Shown in pieces: positions 1-8,118 of a stretch of 19,254 bases of DNA. Within the stretch, counting starts at the first letter, position 1, and the number at the start of each line of letters is the position of its first letter. The translations under genes were made by a program, and so were the position numbers. This DNA comes from an uncultured Bryobacterales bacterium (lineage in GTDB: Bacteria; Acidobacteriota; Terriglobia; Bryobacterales; Bryobacteraceae), in contig CALMAV010000329.1 in assembly GCA_937859895.1 (NCBI GenBank), positions 1 through 19,254 on the forward strand, given 5' to 3'. Under the pieces are notes generated by a model. That model worked only from the letters and a program-made list of their open reading frames with translations, made no database searches and was not told the origin of the DNA.

Positions 1-203
1 GGGCTGAGCTTGGGAGGAAGCTGGTGAATGATCTTGAAATTGTCATGCCCCTCGACCGAGGCGGCCAACTTCTGGTATTTGGCGGGAGTTAACAGAGGCA
101 TCGCCCCGCTGCTTGGGGGCTTGACGGGGTCGCCGGTTGGGAATACCTGACCGAGCAGAGGCAGACTGAGGAGCAGAACACAGAAGGCGCGGGTGCCAGG
201 CAT
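1..203 (-). CDS. Secreted protein of unknown function, N-terminal part only
   Basis: An open frame of 67 codons runs without a stop from the ATG at 203 to the window edge. The first residues (MPGTRAFCVLLLSLPLLGQV) look like a signal peptide with a short basic start and a leucine-rich core, so the product is probably exported. The mature part begins with a proline-rich stretch and has no domain I recognise. A GGGAGG ribosome site at 208-213 lies four bases before this ATG, which favours it; an in-frame ATG at 215 and GTG at 206 are alternatives. The gene is divergent from the KimA-like permease, with 104 bases between the starts. The reading frame plus good ribosome site support a real gene; its function cannot be stated from this fragment. 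Confidence 0.6.
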   Translation of the reverse strand, partial: MPGTRAFCVLLLSLPLLGQVFPTGDPVKPPSSGAMPLLTPAKYQKLAASVEGHDNFKIIHQLPPKLS

Positions 204-307
204 CACACCTCCCATCGTTTCATAAGCACAGCTTGAAACTGCTTTGATATCTGCCTTGTCCAAGAAGGTGAAAGACTGGGCTTTGGCTTGCCAACTATGG
301 GGTTGAA

Positions 308-2176
308 TTGGCTTTACTTGACTTTGTTTTAGGTCGTCCGCTTGCCTCATCCGAGGAGCGGGCCGAACAGATTGGACCATCGAAGGGCATCCCAATCTTT
401 GGACTCGATGCACTTGGCTCAGCGGCTTACGGGCCTGAGGCGGCACTCACGTTGTTGATTCCGCTTGGCTTGGTAGGGCTGAACTATATCGTTCCGTTGA
501 GTGCCACCATCATTGTTGTACTCGTTATTGTTTACCTTTCGTACCGGCAAACCATCGCCGCTTACCCGTCCGGTGGCGGATCGTACATCGTGGCGCGGCA
601 GAACTTGGGCACATTCCCTGGCTTGCTAGCCGCTTCAGCCTTACTGATTGACTATGCATTGGATGCCGCTGTCGGGATCTCCTCAGGAATTGGTGCTCTC
701 ACATCTGCGATTCCCTCTTTACATCCGCACACTCTTCCGCTTTGCCTGGTTGCCCTACTGCTGTTGACGCTTGTCAATCTACGGGGTGTCAGCGAGACCG
801 GTGCCGTTTTCTTAGTTCCCACTTATCTCTTCCTGGTGTGCATGGGTATTGCGCTAGCGGTCGGCATTGCTAAAACAATCGGAAGCGGTGGCCATCCGGT
901 GCCCGTTGTGCATCCGCCGGCTGCCCATGCCGTTGCTGTTTTCAGCGCATGGCTTCTTCTTAGGTCTTACGCAAGCGGTTGCACAGCGCTGACAGGTGTA
1001 GAGGCGGTGAGCAACGGAGTAGCCTCGTTCCGCGATGACAGAACTAAGAACGCGCAACGAACGTTGGGGCTGATTATCCTGGCACTCGCAATTATGCTCG
1101 CCGGCATCGCTGTTCTGGTAAAGGCATACGGCATTGTAGCGACCGATCCGACTGGTGGCGCATATCAGAGCGTACTTTCCATGCTCTTCGGAGCTGTTCT
1201 GGGACGAGGGCCGTTTTACTACGTAGCGATTGGCTCAGTGTTGCTGGTGCTGACTTTATCAGCAAATACTGCATTTGCAGACTTTCCGCGAGTGTGTCAC
1301 TTTGTGGCTGAAGACGGGTTCCTGCCTGCAGCGTTTGCTAATCGCGGACGAAGACTGGTTTACTCAGAAGGAGTAATCGTCCTGGCAGTCTTCACCACTG
1401 CCCTGCTGGTTGGATTCGGCGGCATCACTGACCGATTGATTCCGCTCTTTGCAGTAGGGGCATTCCTTGCCTTCACAATGTCGCAAGCCGGCATGGTGGC
1501 CCACTGGAAGCGACAAGGCGGGAAGGGCGCGGGAAGAAATATGGCATTGAATCTGGCCGGCACTGTAGTGACTGGCCTGACCGTCGTACTAGTGATTGTC
1601 GCAAAATTCACTGAGGGCGCCTGGATCACTCTCATCGCCATTCCGGTCCTATTGCTTACGATGTATGGCGTCCGCAAACACTACGACAAGATGAGGAGAG
1701 AAATTGATACTTCAACACCGCTAAACATGCAGCTGCCAGGCACTCCCATACTTGTCATTACTATGCAGGGTTGGACAGTGGTCAACAAACAAGCTCTGCG
1801 AGTAGCCATGTCGCTCTCCCAGGAGATCAAAGTCGTACATGTAGCCGAAGATGACAACCCGAATGACTTCTGCGACAAGTGGGAAGAGTATGTCGCCCGC
1901 CCTGCAGCCCAAGCCGGCCGTCCAGTGCCGGAGTTGGTGAATCTGCATTCGCCCTATCGCTTGGTTGTGACACCGATTGTCGATTACGTGAAGCGACTAG
2001 CCGACGAGAATCCTGATCGACGGATTATCACTGTCATCCCCGAGCTCATCGAACGGAAGTGGTTCCTCTGGCTGCTCCATACGCAAAGAGCCGAGATTCT
2101 AAAAGGCCGCTTGCTGATGGAAGGCAACGACCGAGTCTCAGTGCTGAACATCCCGTGGTATCTGAAATCGGCTTGA
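308..2176 (+). CDS. KimA-like APC-superfamily permease (probable potassium transporter)
   Basis: This 622-residue inner-membrane protein has about 12 hydrophobic helices (roughly residues 25-455) and a C-terminal soluble domain (about 475-622) that resembles the UspA-like domain of KimA. KimA (YdaO) of Bacillus subtilis is a proton-coupled potassium importer, and as I recall its sequence, similarity runs along the whole length. Shared marks are FGLDALGSAAYGPE near 32-44, YRQTIAAYPSGGGSYIV near 81-97 and TALTGVEAVSN near 228-238. Ion-site residues D34, Y41, D117, Y118, T231 and E234 are kept, but the positions matching KimA T121 and S125 are Asp and Gly here, so substrate or coupling may differ. 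The start is TTG at 308; the ATG at 297 is out of frame and soon meets a stop. The ribosome site is weak. It converges on the hypothetical gene ending at 2188. A general amino-acid permease is the alternative. Confidence 0.85.
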   Translation: MALLDFVLGRPLASSEERAEQIGPSKGIPIFGLDALGSAAYGPEAALTLLIPLGLVGLNYIVPLSATIIVVLVIVYLSYRQTIAAYPSGGGSYIVARQNLGTFPGLLAASALLIDYALDAAVGISSGIGALTSAIPSLHPHTLPLCLVALLLLTLVNLRGVSETGAVFLVPTYLFLVCMGIALAVGIAKTIGSGGHPVPVVHPPAAHAVAVFSAWLLLRSYASGCTALTGVEAVSNGVASFRDDRTKNAQRTLGLIILALAIMLAGIAVLVKAYGIVATDPTGGAYQSVLSMLFGAVLGRGPFYYVAIGSVLLVLTLSANTAFADFPRVCHFVAEDGFLPAAFANRGRRLVYSEGVIVLAVFTTALLVGFGGITDRLIPLFAVGAFLAFTMSQAGMVAHWKRQGGKGAGRNMALNLAGTVVTGLTVVLVIVAKFTEGAWITLIAIPVLLLTMYGVRKHYDKMRREIDTSTPLNMQLPGTPILVITMQGWTVVNKQALRVAMSLSQEIKVVHVAEDDNPNDFCDKWEEYVARPAAQAGRPVPELVNLHSPYRLVVTPIVDYVKRLADENPDRRIITVIPELIERKWFLWLLHTQRAEILKGRLLMEGNDRVSVLNIPWYLKSA

Positions 2177-2195
2177 ACTGAAACAGCTCAGTCAA
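2173..2195. terminator. Hairpin across the convergent gene ends (possible weak terminator)
   Basis: TTG(A)ACTGA pairs with TCAGTCAA around a six-base loop, giving an eight-pair stem with one bulged A. It covers the stop codons of both convergent genes, which end 11 bases apart. No U-tract follows on either strand, so termination is only a possibility. Confidence 0.3.
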
Positions 2196-2691
2196 TTATT
2201 CCAGGTGGGTGGGATTCCAAATCATAGGTTCGCCCTTCGAATGCAATCTGACCAGGTCCAATCCAACGTAGGTTGTAAGTCTCGGGTTCGCCTTTGAGTT
2301 GATACCCTCTGGGCTTTCCCTCGCGGGATATGATGGCCAGAACGAAGCGCCTATTGGAGGCTCGTCCATCGAAGTAGCGACCGTATGGATCGGTGTACTC
2401 CCAGTTGTAGATCTTCTCGACAAAGGCGACATACTGGCTATCGGGCGACCAAGCCATTGCCGAGAGAAAGGTGTGCCAGTTCTCATAGGCAGAGAAGTGG
2501 AAGCGCTTGGGCTTGGCTGGATACACGAGAACGCCGTTAAGCAGCAGCTTGTAATTCCCGCCCTCAGGCGTAACGAAGCTCTGGGGCACCTCTGTTGTCC
2601 CCAGGATCTGACCGTTCGGCGACCGAGTCGGTGAGAGCGGTTGATCACGTATAAGTGCCGCAGCGAGCAGCAGACATAGGCGCAAGAACAT
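2188..2691 (-). CDS. Secreted hypothetical protein with a PD40/TolB-like motif
   Basis: This 167-residue protein starts with a short hydrophobic stretch (MFLRLCLLLAAALI) that may act as a signal peptide. Around residues 80-92 the segment AWSPDSQYVAFVE fits the WD40-like PD40 repeat of TolB-type beta-propeller proteins, and RWIGPGQIAFEG at 142-153 looks like a second, degenerate blade. The protein is too short for a full propeller. Its ATG shares one base with the stop of the response regulator (TAATG), so translation is probably coupled and the gene probably belongs to the kinase-regulator unit. The function is unknown; an extracytoplasmic partner of the sensor system is conceivable only from position. 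Confidence 0.75.
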   Translation of the reverse strand: MFLRLCLLLAAALIRDQPLSPTRSPNGQILGTTEVPQSFVTPEGGNYKLLLNGVLVYPAKPKRFHFSAYENWHTFLSAMAWSPDSQYVAFVEKIYNWEYTDPYGRYFDGRASNRRFVLAIISREGKPRGYQLKGEPETYNLRWIGPGQIAFEGRTYDLESHPPGIID

Positions 2692-3053
2692 TACCGGCCC
2701 AGAACAGTTCGAACCGCCGCATGTAGCTGTTCCCTTGAAAATGGCTTGCTGAGCGTGACGCCTCCTAGCAACCGACCGCCATCCGGGCCGGACACCTGAG
2801 CGTAGGCTGTAACGAAGATCACCGGCGCCGGAGTAACGTCCTTCAGGCGTTTTGCCGTCTCAATTCCGTCCATGCCTCCTTGGAGGCGGACATCCATCAA
2901 CACGAGTTCAGGATGACTCGAACTTGCAAGTCGAATGGCATCAGCTCCGGAAGCAGCAAGACCCACCACGTAATATCCCAAACGTGTGAGCTTAGCTTCC
3001 AAATCTGCTGCGACCAATTGCTCATCTTCCACGATCAGGATGCGAGCGCACAT
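2691..3053 (-). CDS. Single-domain response regulator (REC only)
   Basis: The 120-residue product is one receiver domain with no output domain. Visible are the acidic pair D10/E11, the phospho-acceptor D54 in LVLMDVRLQGG, T82 in VIFVTAYA and K103 in TLSKPF, so phosphorylation chemistry looks intact. I chose the ATG at 3053, which shares one base with the kinase stop (TGATG); a TTG one codon earlier is possible. The next gene starts on its own stop (TAATG). The adjacent CheB-CheR-PAS histidine kinase is the natural phosphodonor. With no DNA-binding or enzyme domain it should act through protein contacts, as CheY- or Spo0F-like regulators do; its target is not visible here. Confidence 0.9.
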   Translation of the reverse strand: MCARILIVEDEQLVAADLEAKLTRLGYYVVGLAASGADAIRLASSSHPELVLMDVRLQGGMDGIETAKRLKDVTPAPVIFVTAYAQVSGPDGGRLLGGVTLSKPFSREQLHAAVRTVLGR

Positions 3054-6000
3054 CAAGCTTCGGCCTGAGACTCGCGCAACATGAGTGGAAACCGCACTCG
3101 CACGGTTGCGCCTGGGCCTTGTTGGAGATGAAGCTCTCCATGCACCTGCCGTACAAGCAGTTTAATAAGGCGATAGCCGAGTGACTTTAGCTGCCCCAAA
3201 TCCAGATTCTCAGGCAGGCCCGGACCGCTATCTTTAATGCAGAACTCGGCCCAACCCTCATCAAGCGTCTGCCCTGGTTGTAACTTAACTTTTTCCGGCA
3301 TGTACTTTAAGCAGACAGTCAGAGTTCCCTGGTTACCCTTCAGGCCATGCTTAAGGCTATTGATGATCAGTTCGTTTGCAATGAGACCTAGTGGAATCGC
3401 TTGTTCGATGTGGAGAACCATCTCCTCCATGTCTAACTGCAGATCCACACTGTTCGGAATCGTTGCATAAAGCGCAACTAGTTCGCGCGAAAGATAAATA
3501 AGGTAGCCTGCAAATTCTACTTCGGTCAGGTCTTCGGAGGCATACAGGCGTTCATGAATCTTGGCAATAGCCCGCACGCGTGATTCGGTATCCTCGAATG
3601 CTTCCTGCAGACGAGGGTCCTTCATCTGATTCGATTGCAGGCTCAGTAGGCTGACGATCACTTGGAGGTTATTTTTCACGCGGTGATGGATTTCCCGCAC
3701 CAGCGTGCTTTTCTCTTCCACCGAACGCTGCAGGCGCTGTTCCTGCTCCACGCGTGCGGAAATATCGGCGTTGATCTCCAGCACTCGCGGAGGCTCGTCG
3801 CCAGCAGTATGCTGCAGTGCCCAGCGGCTGGCGACAATCATGCGGCTGCCATCCTTTTGCAGATGGCTCACCACCCCATCCCAGTGCTCTTGCTTTAACA
3901 ATTGCGCGTTGATAGTGTCCAGCGGTTCAGGAAACTCGGTTCGAAGTATCTGATGCGAGCTCCCGCCGAGGACCTCTGCTGCTGTCCAGCCGTAAAGATT
4001 TTGGGCACCACGATTCCAGTAAAAGATTATGCCATCAAATTGCCGAACGATAATGGCATCGTGGGCTAGATCTAAGAGAGCAGCCTGTTGCTTAAGCCTC
4101 TGCTCGGCTAGCTTGCGGTCAGTGTCGTCCCGCATCACCTTAGCAAAGCCACGCAGCAACCCATGCTCATCGCACACTTGCGTTAGAACTCCACTGGCGA
4201 AAAACCGCGAACCGTCCTTCCGTATATGCCACCGCTCATCTTCAGCACGGCCTTCACGCCGAGCGGTTGCTAACTCCTCACGGTGAGCACCTGCCTCCAC
4301 GTCTTCCGGGGTAAACACAATCTCTGAATTCTTCCCAAGTACTTCCCCTTCGCGCCACCCCAGCAAGCGTTCAGCGCCACTGGTCCAATTGACGATTGCG
4401 CCGCCTCTATCCAGCTCAAACAGCGCGTAATCCTTGACGCTATCGACGAAGTTGCGGAAACGCTCCTGGCTCAGGCGCAACTCCCCGGCAGCTATTTTGC
4501 GAGACGTGATGTCACGGATATTGAGCTGAACAACGGGCTGACTTCCCACCCGATAACCATTTGCGATGATGTCTACGCTCAACCGGTCTCCTGCCTTGCA
4601 GACCAGCTCCACATTGTCCAGTTTCAACAGATCCTGTTTGCTCAAGTGGGGCACAATGTTGCCCACCTCGCCCAAACCAGTGAAGGGCGCTGCGTCAGAC
4701 AACCGCTTACCCATGATCTCCTCCCGCCCATAACCGGTCAGGTGCAGAAAGAACGGGTTCACATCGACAATGGATTCTGTCTCACGGTCGACAACTACGA
4801 TGCCATCTTTTGCCGTTTCGAATAGACGCTGGAAGCGAATTTCGGCTTTCTCGCGCCGCTCGGTTGCATCCTCAATCGCCAGCAGCAGCATCCGATTTTT
4901 CGGATCGAGCCTTGGGATACGGCGCGCATTCAAACGCATAACGCGCCTGCCGATGTGCGGAAAGTCGTATTCAAGCTCAAAGTCGTGAAAAGACTCCTGG
5001 CGAAACAGTGCTGCGCCTAACAGCTCACGGAGTCGAGCGTTGTTCCATTGGCCGCTACCCAGATCATAAAGGAGACGCCCCTCGGTCTCTTCGCGCGAGA
5101 CCAAGAAAGTTTCATAGAAGGCCGTAGTCGCACGCTGTACACGCAAGTCCGCATCCAGGACAACCAGTGGTTCGCGGACAGTTTCGATCATGCCCTCAGC
5201 GTAGTTGCGCGCCTCCTCGGCCGCCTCCAGCCCGCGTTTCAGGGCATCAATATCCTGCATGGCGATCACAGCGCCCGCTATCCGATTGTCTACCGTCCGG
5301 TAGGGCCGGATCATCACCGAATACCAGTGACCATCAACACCCTGCGCTTCCTGGCTGAAAGTTTCCAGAGTATCGATTACGGTTCGGATTTGTGCTTCCA
5401 GCCAGGGTGTTTCAATTTGCCCCCTGAGATTCCCCACCGGCCGCCCTATATCAATTGAGGTAAGGCTTAACAATCTCTCAGCCGAAGGATTGAACCGGCG
5501 AACACGCAGGTCATGGTCCACCATCACTACCGCCAGACTAACTGCATTCAGCAGGTTCCGCAGATCGCTATTAGTCGCGCTGAGTTCGCGATTGCGACTC
5601 TGCAACTCCTCATTTACCGTGGTCAGTTCTTCGTTCGCCGATTGCAACTCTTCTTTAGTGGTGCTGAGCTCTTCGTTGGTGGATTGCAGCTCCTCATTCG
5701 CGCTCCGAGCTTCCTCGTTAATTGCCTGCAACTCCTCACCGTGCGCTTCGTGGTCCTCCGTCAGATTGCGCAGGTTCTCACGTACTTCAGCGAGTTCGTC
5801 CTCCAAGCGACGAATCGTCTCCTCGGCAGACGACGGGTAAGCTGTTCTTGCAGTTGCCCCTTCATGGGACGACCCTCGCGGAGTGAAAACGATCAGGAAG
5901 TAACGTTCACCGGTTGAGTTTCCGGACAGCGGAGTCACTTCTAGCCAAAGGTCCTGCTCGCTCTCATCTGACCCGCGCACCGTAGCCGACTCCCGGACCG

Positions 6001-7816
6001 AGACGTTCTTCTCCATCACCACATCCATAACTCGCCGGATCGGCAACACCAGGCTCTCTGGCGCTATCCGCAAAAGGTTAGAAGCCAAGCCAATAGTTGC
6101 GGCGCTCAAATACGAATGGACACGACCGCGGAACTGAAGTACCTGCAGGTCAGAGTCCACCAGCACCGCATCGGGTGAGTACTTGTGGTGAATAAGCCGA
6201 TCTACCTTCCTTTGTAGTTCCTGGCCGGTGCTCAACGGGGTGGGACGGAGCTCGCGCACACTCGGGTCGGGAGGGGGCGCATTCAAATTTATGGCAAAGG
6301 GAAGTCGAACTGGAACATCCCTGCGCCGGTAAATCTGCAACTGCTTATTCACTGAGGTAAACAAATCTTCCGCGGAGCCGACTGTCTCCGCGGTGCCCAG
6401 CATCAGGAGGCCGTTCTGATCGAGAGCGTAATGGAAGATAGGAATCACGCGCCGTTGTAGCGGCAGATCAAGATAGATTAGAAGATTGCGACAGCTGATC
6501 AAATCGAGATTTGAGAATGGCGGATCACGCGTGACATCATGCCGGGCGAAAATGCAGTTTTCTCGAATCGACTTGGCAATCTGATACTTCCCATCGATTT
6601 TCTGGAAGTGCCGTATCAGACGGTCGGACGTTAGATCCTGTACAATCGCCTCCGAGTAGAGCCCCTGGCGAGCGCGCTCCAGAGCACCCTCACTAATGTC
6701 TGTTCCGAAAAATTGCACTTGTCTCTGCAGTTGCAGTTCTTCCATCAGCTCGTTCATGCAGATGGCTAGGGAGTAAACCTCCTCGCCAGTCGCGCAGCCC
6801 GGAACCCATACGCGAATGGGCCTGTTTGACTCTTTTTTACTCGCCAGTTCAGCTCGCAGACTGCGTTGAAGGGCATCGAACATGGCGGGATCGCGAAAGA
6901 AGCTAGTGACGCTGATCAGCAGATCTCGGTAGAGTTCGCGAAGTTCGGTGGGATTGGCTTCGGTATGTCGCACATATTGAGCCAAGCTGTCCATCCGCAG
7001 CACCATCATCCGGCGCCCAATCCGACGGCGGATCGTAGTCGGCTTGTAATGCGAAAAATCAACTTTGGTGGTGCCTTTCAATCGAGCAAAAATCCGCTGC
7101 ATCTCCCCATCCCCTCCGGGAAGAGTTTCCGAACGGGAATCGCCTGACTCGCGCGCAATCAAGTAGGGATGGTGGCCAAGCTGGGCCAACTCAAGACCAA
7201 TATCACGGGGAGACAAAATAAAATCTGCCGCGCCAGTTAGAATGGCGTTGCAGGGCATTCCCGTAAAATGGGCTGTTGATTCTTGCTGAACGAAAGTTAT
7301 GCCGCACTCGGCTTTAATGGCTCGCAGGCCCATGCTGCCGTCGGACGCATTGCCGGAAAGTATCACACCAATTGCCCGGCTGCCCTGCACTGCCGCTAAC
7401 GAACGGAAGAAAATATCGACTGGCAGATGAAGGCCCGGTTCGCGCGGCACCAGGCGCAGCCGTTCTCCCTGGAGCACAATGCTGACGTTTGGTGGAATCA
7501 CATAGACGACGTTCGGCTCCACAATTAAGTCGTCCTGCGCCGTTTCGACCCGCATGGTGGTAAGCGGATCAAGCAGCTCTGTCAATTGACTGGCGTGTTT
7601 CGGATCCAGGTGCTGAATCAGCACGAACGCCATTCCGGTATCTGGCGGCAGAGCGCTTAGGAGTTGACCGAACGCTTCCAGCCCACCGGCGGATGCGCCT
7701 ATACCTACTATGGGGAACGGATTGCCTCGCGGAGGACTAATATCGTGATCGTTTACCTCTACCGACGTTACATAAGGGTCAGAGTGGGGCGAAGAAGACT
7801 GCTCTATGGTAGGCAC
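3053..7816 (-). CDS. Giant hybrid sensor: CheB-CheR-multi-PAS-HWE/HisKA_2 histidine kinase
   Basis: This 1587-residue protein has no clear membrane segment. Order: CheB methylesterase (about 33-220) with triad candidates S42, H69 and D159; CheR methyltransferase (about 240-500) with the SAM loop VPGCATGEE at 338-346 and SCRNLLIYLD at 441-450; a PAS-like segment (about 540-650); a coiled coil of 14-residue repeats (about 665-750); about five PAS domains (750-1357); and a HisKA_2/HWE-type kinase with EIHHRVKNNLQ (likely acceptor H1378), N-box residues N1481/E1482 and D1529 in DSGPGLPE. All key residues are present, so each enzyme could be active. The start is GTG at 7816 with GAGGG about 11 bases before it. 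The CheB part has no receiver domain of its own. The gene follows the small membrane protein by 26 bases and overlaps the response regulator. No chemotaxis genes lie nearby, so a non-chemotactic sensing role is likely; the signal is unknown. Confidence 0.95.
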   Translation of the reverse strand: MPTIEQSSSPHSDPYVTSVEVNDHDISPPRGNPFPIVGIGASAGGLEAFGQLLSALPPDTGMAFVLIQHLDPKHASQLTELLDPLTTMRVETAQDDLIVEPNVVYVIPPNVSIVLQGERLRLVPREPGLHLPVDIFFRSLAAVQGSRAIGVILSGNASDGSMGLRAIKAECGITFVQQESTAHFTGMPCNAILTGAADFILSPRDIGLELAQLGHHPYLIARESGDSRSETLPGGDGEMQRIFARLKGTTKVDFSHYKPTTIRRRIGRRMMVLRMDSLAQYVRHTEANPTELRELYRDLLISVTSFFRDPAMFDALQRSLRAELASKKESNRPIRVWVPGCATGEEVYSLAICMNELMEELQLQRQVQFFGTDISEGALERARQGLYSEAIVQDLTSDRLIRHFQKIDGKYQIAKSIRENCIFARHDVTRDPPFSNLDLISCRNLLIYLDLPLQRRVIPIFHYALDQNGLLMLGTAETVGSAEDLFTSVNKQLQIYRRRDVPVRLPFAINLNAPPPDPSVRELRPTPLSTGQELQRKVDRLIHHKYSPDAVLVDSDLQVLQFRGRVHSYLSAATIGLASNLLRIAPESLVLPIRRVMDVVMEKNVSVRESATVRGSDESEQDLWLEVTPLSGNSTGERYFLIVFTPRGSSHEGATARTAYPSSAEETIRRLEDELAEVRENLRNLTEDHEAHGEELQAINEEARSANEELQSTNEELSTTKEELQSANEELTTVNEELQSRNRELSATNSDLRNLLNAVSLAVVMVDHDLRVRRFNPSAERLLSLTSIDIGRPVGNLRGQIETPWLEAQIRTVIDTLETFSQEAQGVDGHWYSVMIRPYRTVDNRIAGAVIAMQDIDALKRGLEAAEEARNYAEGMIETVREPLVVLDADLRVQRATTAFYETFLVSREETEGRLLYDLGSGQWNNARLRELLGAALFRQESFHDFELEYDFPHIGRRVMRLNARRIPRLDPKNRMLLLAIEDATERREKAEIRFQRLFETAKDGIVVVDRETESIVDVNPFFLHLTGYGREEIMGKRLSDAAPFTGLGEVGNIVPHLSKQDLLKLDNVELVCKAGDRLSVDIIANGYRVGSQPVVQLNIRDITSRKIAAGELRLSQERFRNFVDSVKDYALFELDRGGAIVNWTSGAERLLGWREGEVLGKNSEIVFTPEDVEAGAHREELATARREGRAEDERWHIRKDGSRFFASGVLTQVCDEHGLLRGFAKVMRDDTDRKLAEQRLKQQAALLDLAHDAIIVRQFDGIIFYWNRGAQNLYGWTAAEVLGGSSHQILRTEFPEPLDTINAQLLKQEHWDGVVSHLQKDGSRMIVASRWALQHTAGDEPPRVLEINADISARVEQEQRLQRSVEEKSTLVREIHHRVKNNLQVIVSLLSLQSNQMKDPRLQEAFEDTESRVRAIAKIHERLYASEDLTEVEFAGYLIYLSRELVALYATIPNSVDLQLDMEEMVLHIEQAIPLGLIANELIINSLKHGLKGNQGTLTVCLKYMPEKVKLQPGQTLDEGWAEFCIKDSGPGLPENLDLGQLKSLGYRLIKLLVRQVHGELHLQQGPGATVRVRFPLMLRESQAEA
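5570..5737 (-). repeat. Four 42-base coding repeats (coiled-coil linker of the sensor kinase)
   Basis: Residues 694-749 of the kinase are four 14-residue units, each starting EELQ and ending in N or K, for example EELQSTNEELSTTK and EELQSANEELTTVN. At DNA level these are four diverged 42-base units. Such a linker between the CheR part and the PAS domains is typical of CheB-CheR hybrid kinases and should form a signalling coiled coil. The repeats also explain the long empty open frames on the opposite strand. Confidence 0.8.
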
Positions 7817-7842
7817 GTACAGCTCATCCCTCAGTATATTGG

Positions 7843-8118
7843 CTATTTACCGGGGCGGGTCAGCCACTTCACGCTCTTCGGCTCAGAGCTTTCGCAGTTC
7901 ATAGTTTCTGAAACTCCCGAGACGATGTCAGCGCACGAGTTCTGAATGCCGGACCGTATTGCTGCTTCCTCACTGCGAGCGGCCACGGTCTTGCAATTGT
8001 AGCGACCATTGAAATACATGCAAACTTCCACGCGATAGCGTGGGCCTTGAATGGTGCTGAAGCCAATGAGGATGGCGATAAACACCACGAGAGCGGCTAT
8101 GACCAGGCCAAGCTTCAG
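7843..8118 (-). CDS. Small single-helix membrane protein with four cysteines, apparent CTG start
   Basis: The product has about 91 residues. The first 22 or so (LKLGLVIAALVVFIAILIGF) form one clear membrane helix. A soluble part follows with cysteines at 33, 42, 62 and 75 that could form two disulfides if periplasmic. I do not recognise the family. The first ordinary start in frame is GTG at 8088, but it would cut the helix in half. A CTG at 8118-8116 sits on the accA stop (CTGA overlap), seven bases after a GAGG ribosome site, exactly where an ATG would be expected, and the frame is closed a few codons further upstream. I therefore extend the gene to CTG; with GTG it would end at 8088 and give 81 residues. 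It lies between accA and the sensor kinase in the same chain. Confidence 0.7.
   Translation of the reverse strand: MKLGLVIAALVVFIAILIGFSTIQGPRYRVEVCMYFNGRYNCKTVAARSEEAAIRSGIQNSCADIVSGVSETMNCESSEPKSVKWLTRPGK

Noticed and set aside
204..307. Possible c-di-AMP (ydaO-type) riboswitch before the KimA-like gene, prompted by GGGGTTGAA at 299-307
   Set aside because: The space is only about 100 bases and I could not find the paired conserved core or an expression platform; the short match is not enough.
2196..2648. Minus-strand open frame of 150 codons in a second frame
   Set aside because: It overlaps the 167-residue PD40-like gene, which has the coupled start, a signal-like N-terminus and a recognisable motif.
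5490..5917. Two long plus-strand open frames of 116 and 134 codons
   Set aside because: They are antisense shadows of the repetitive coiled-coil region of the sensor kinase, with Ser/Arg-rich low-complexity translation and no domain.
7833..7863. Possible separate promoter for the kinase (TATACT on the minus strand)
   Set aside because: The -10 box is good, but the only -35-like hexamer (CTGACC) lies 19 bases away and matches poorly.
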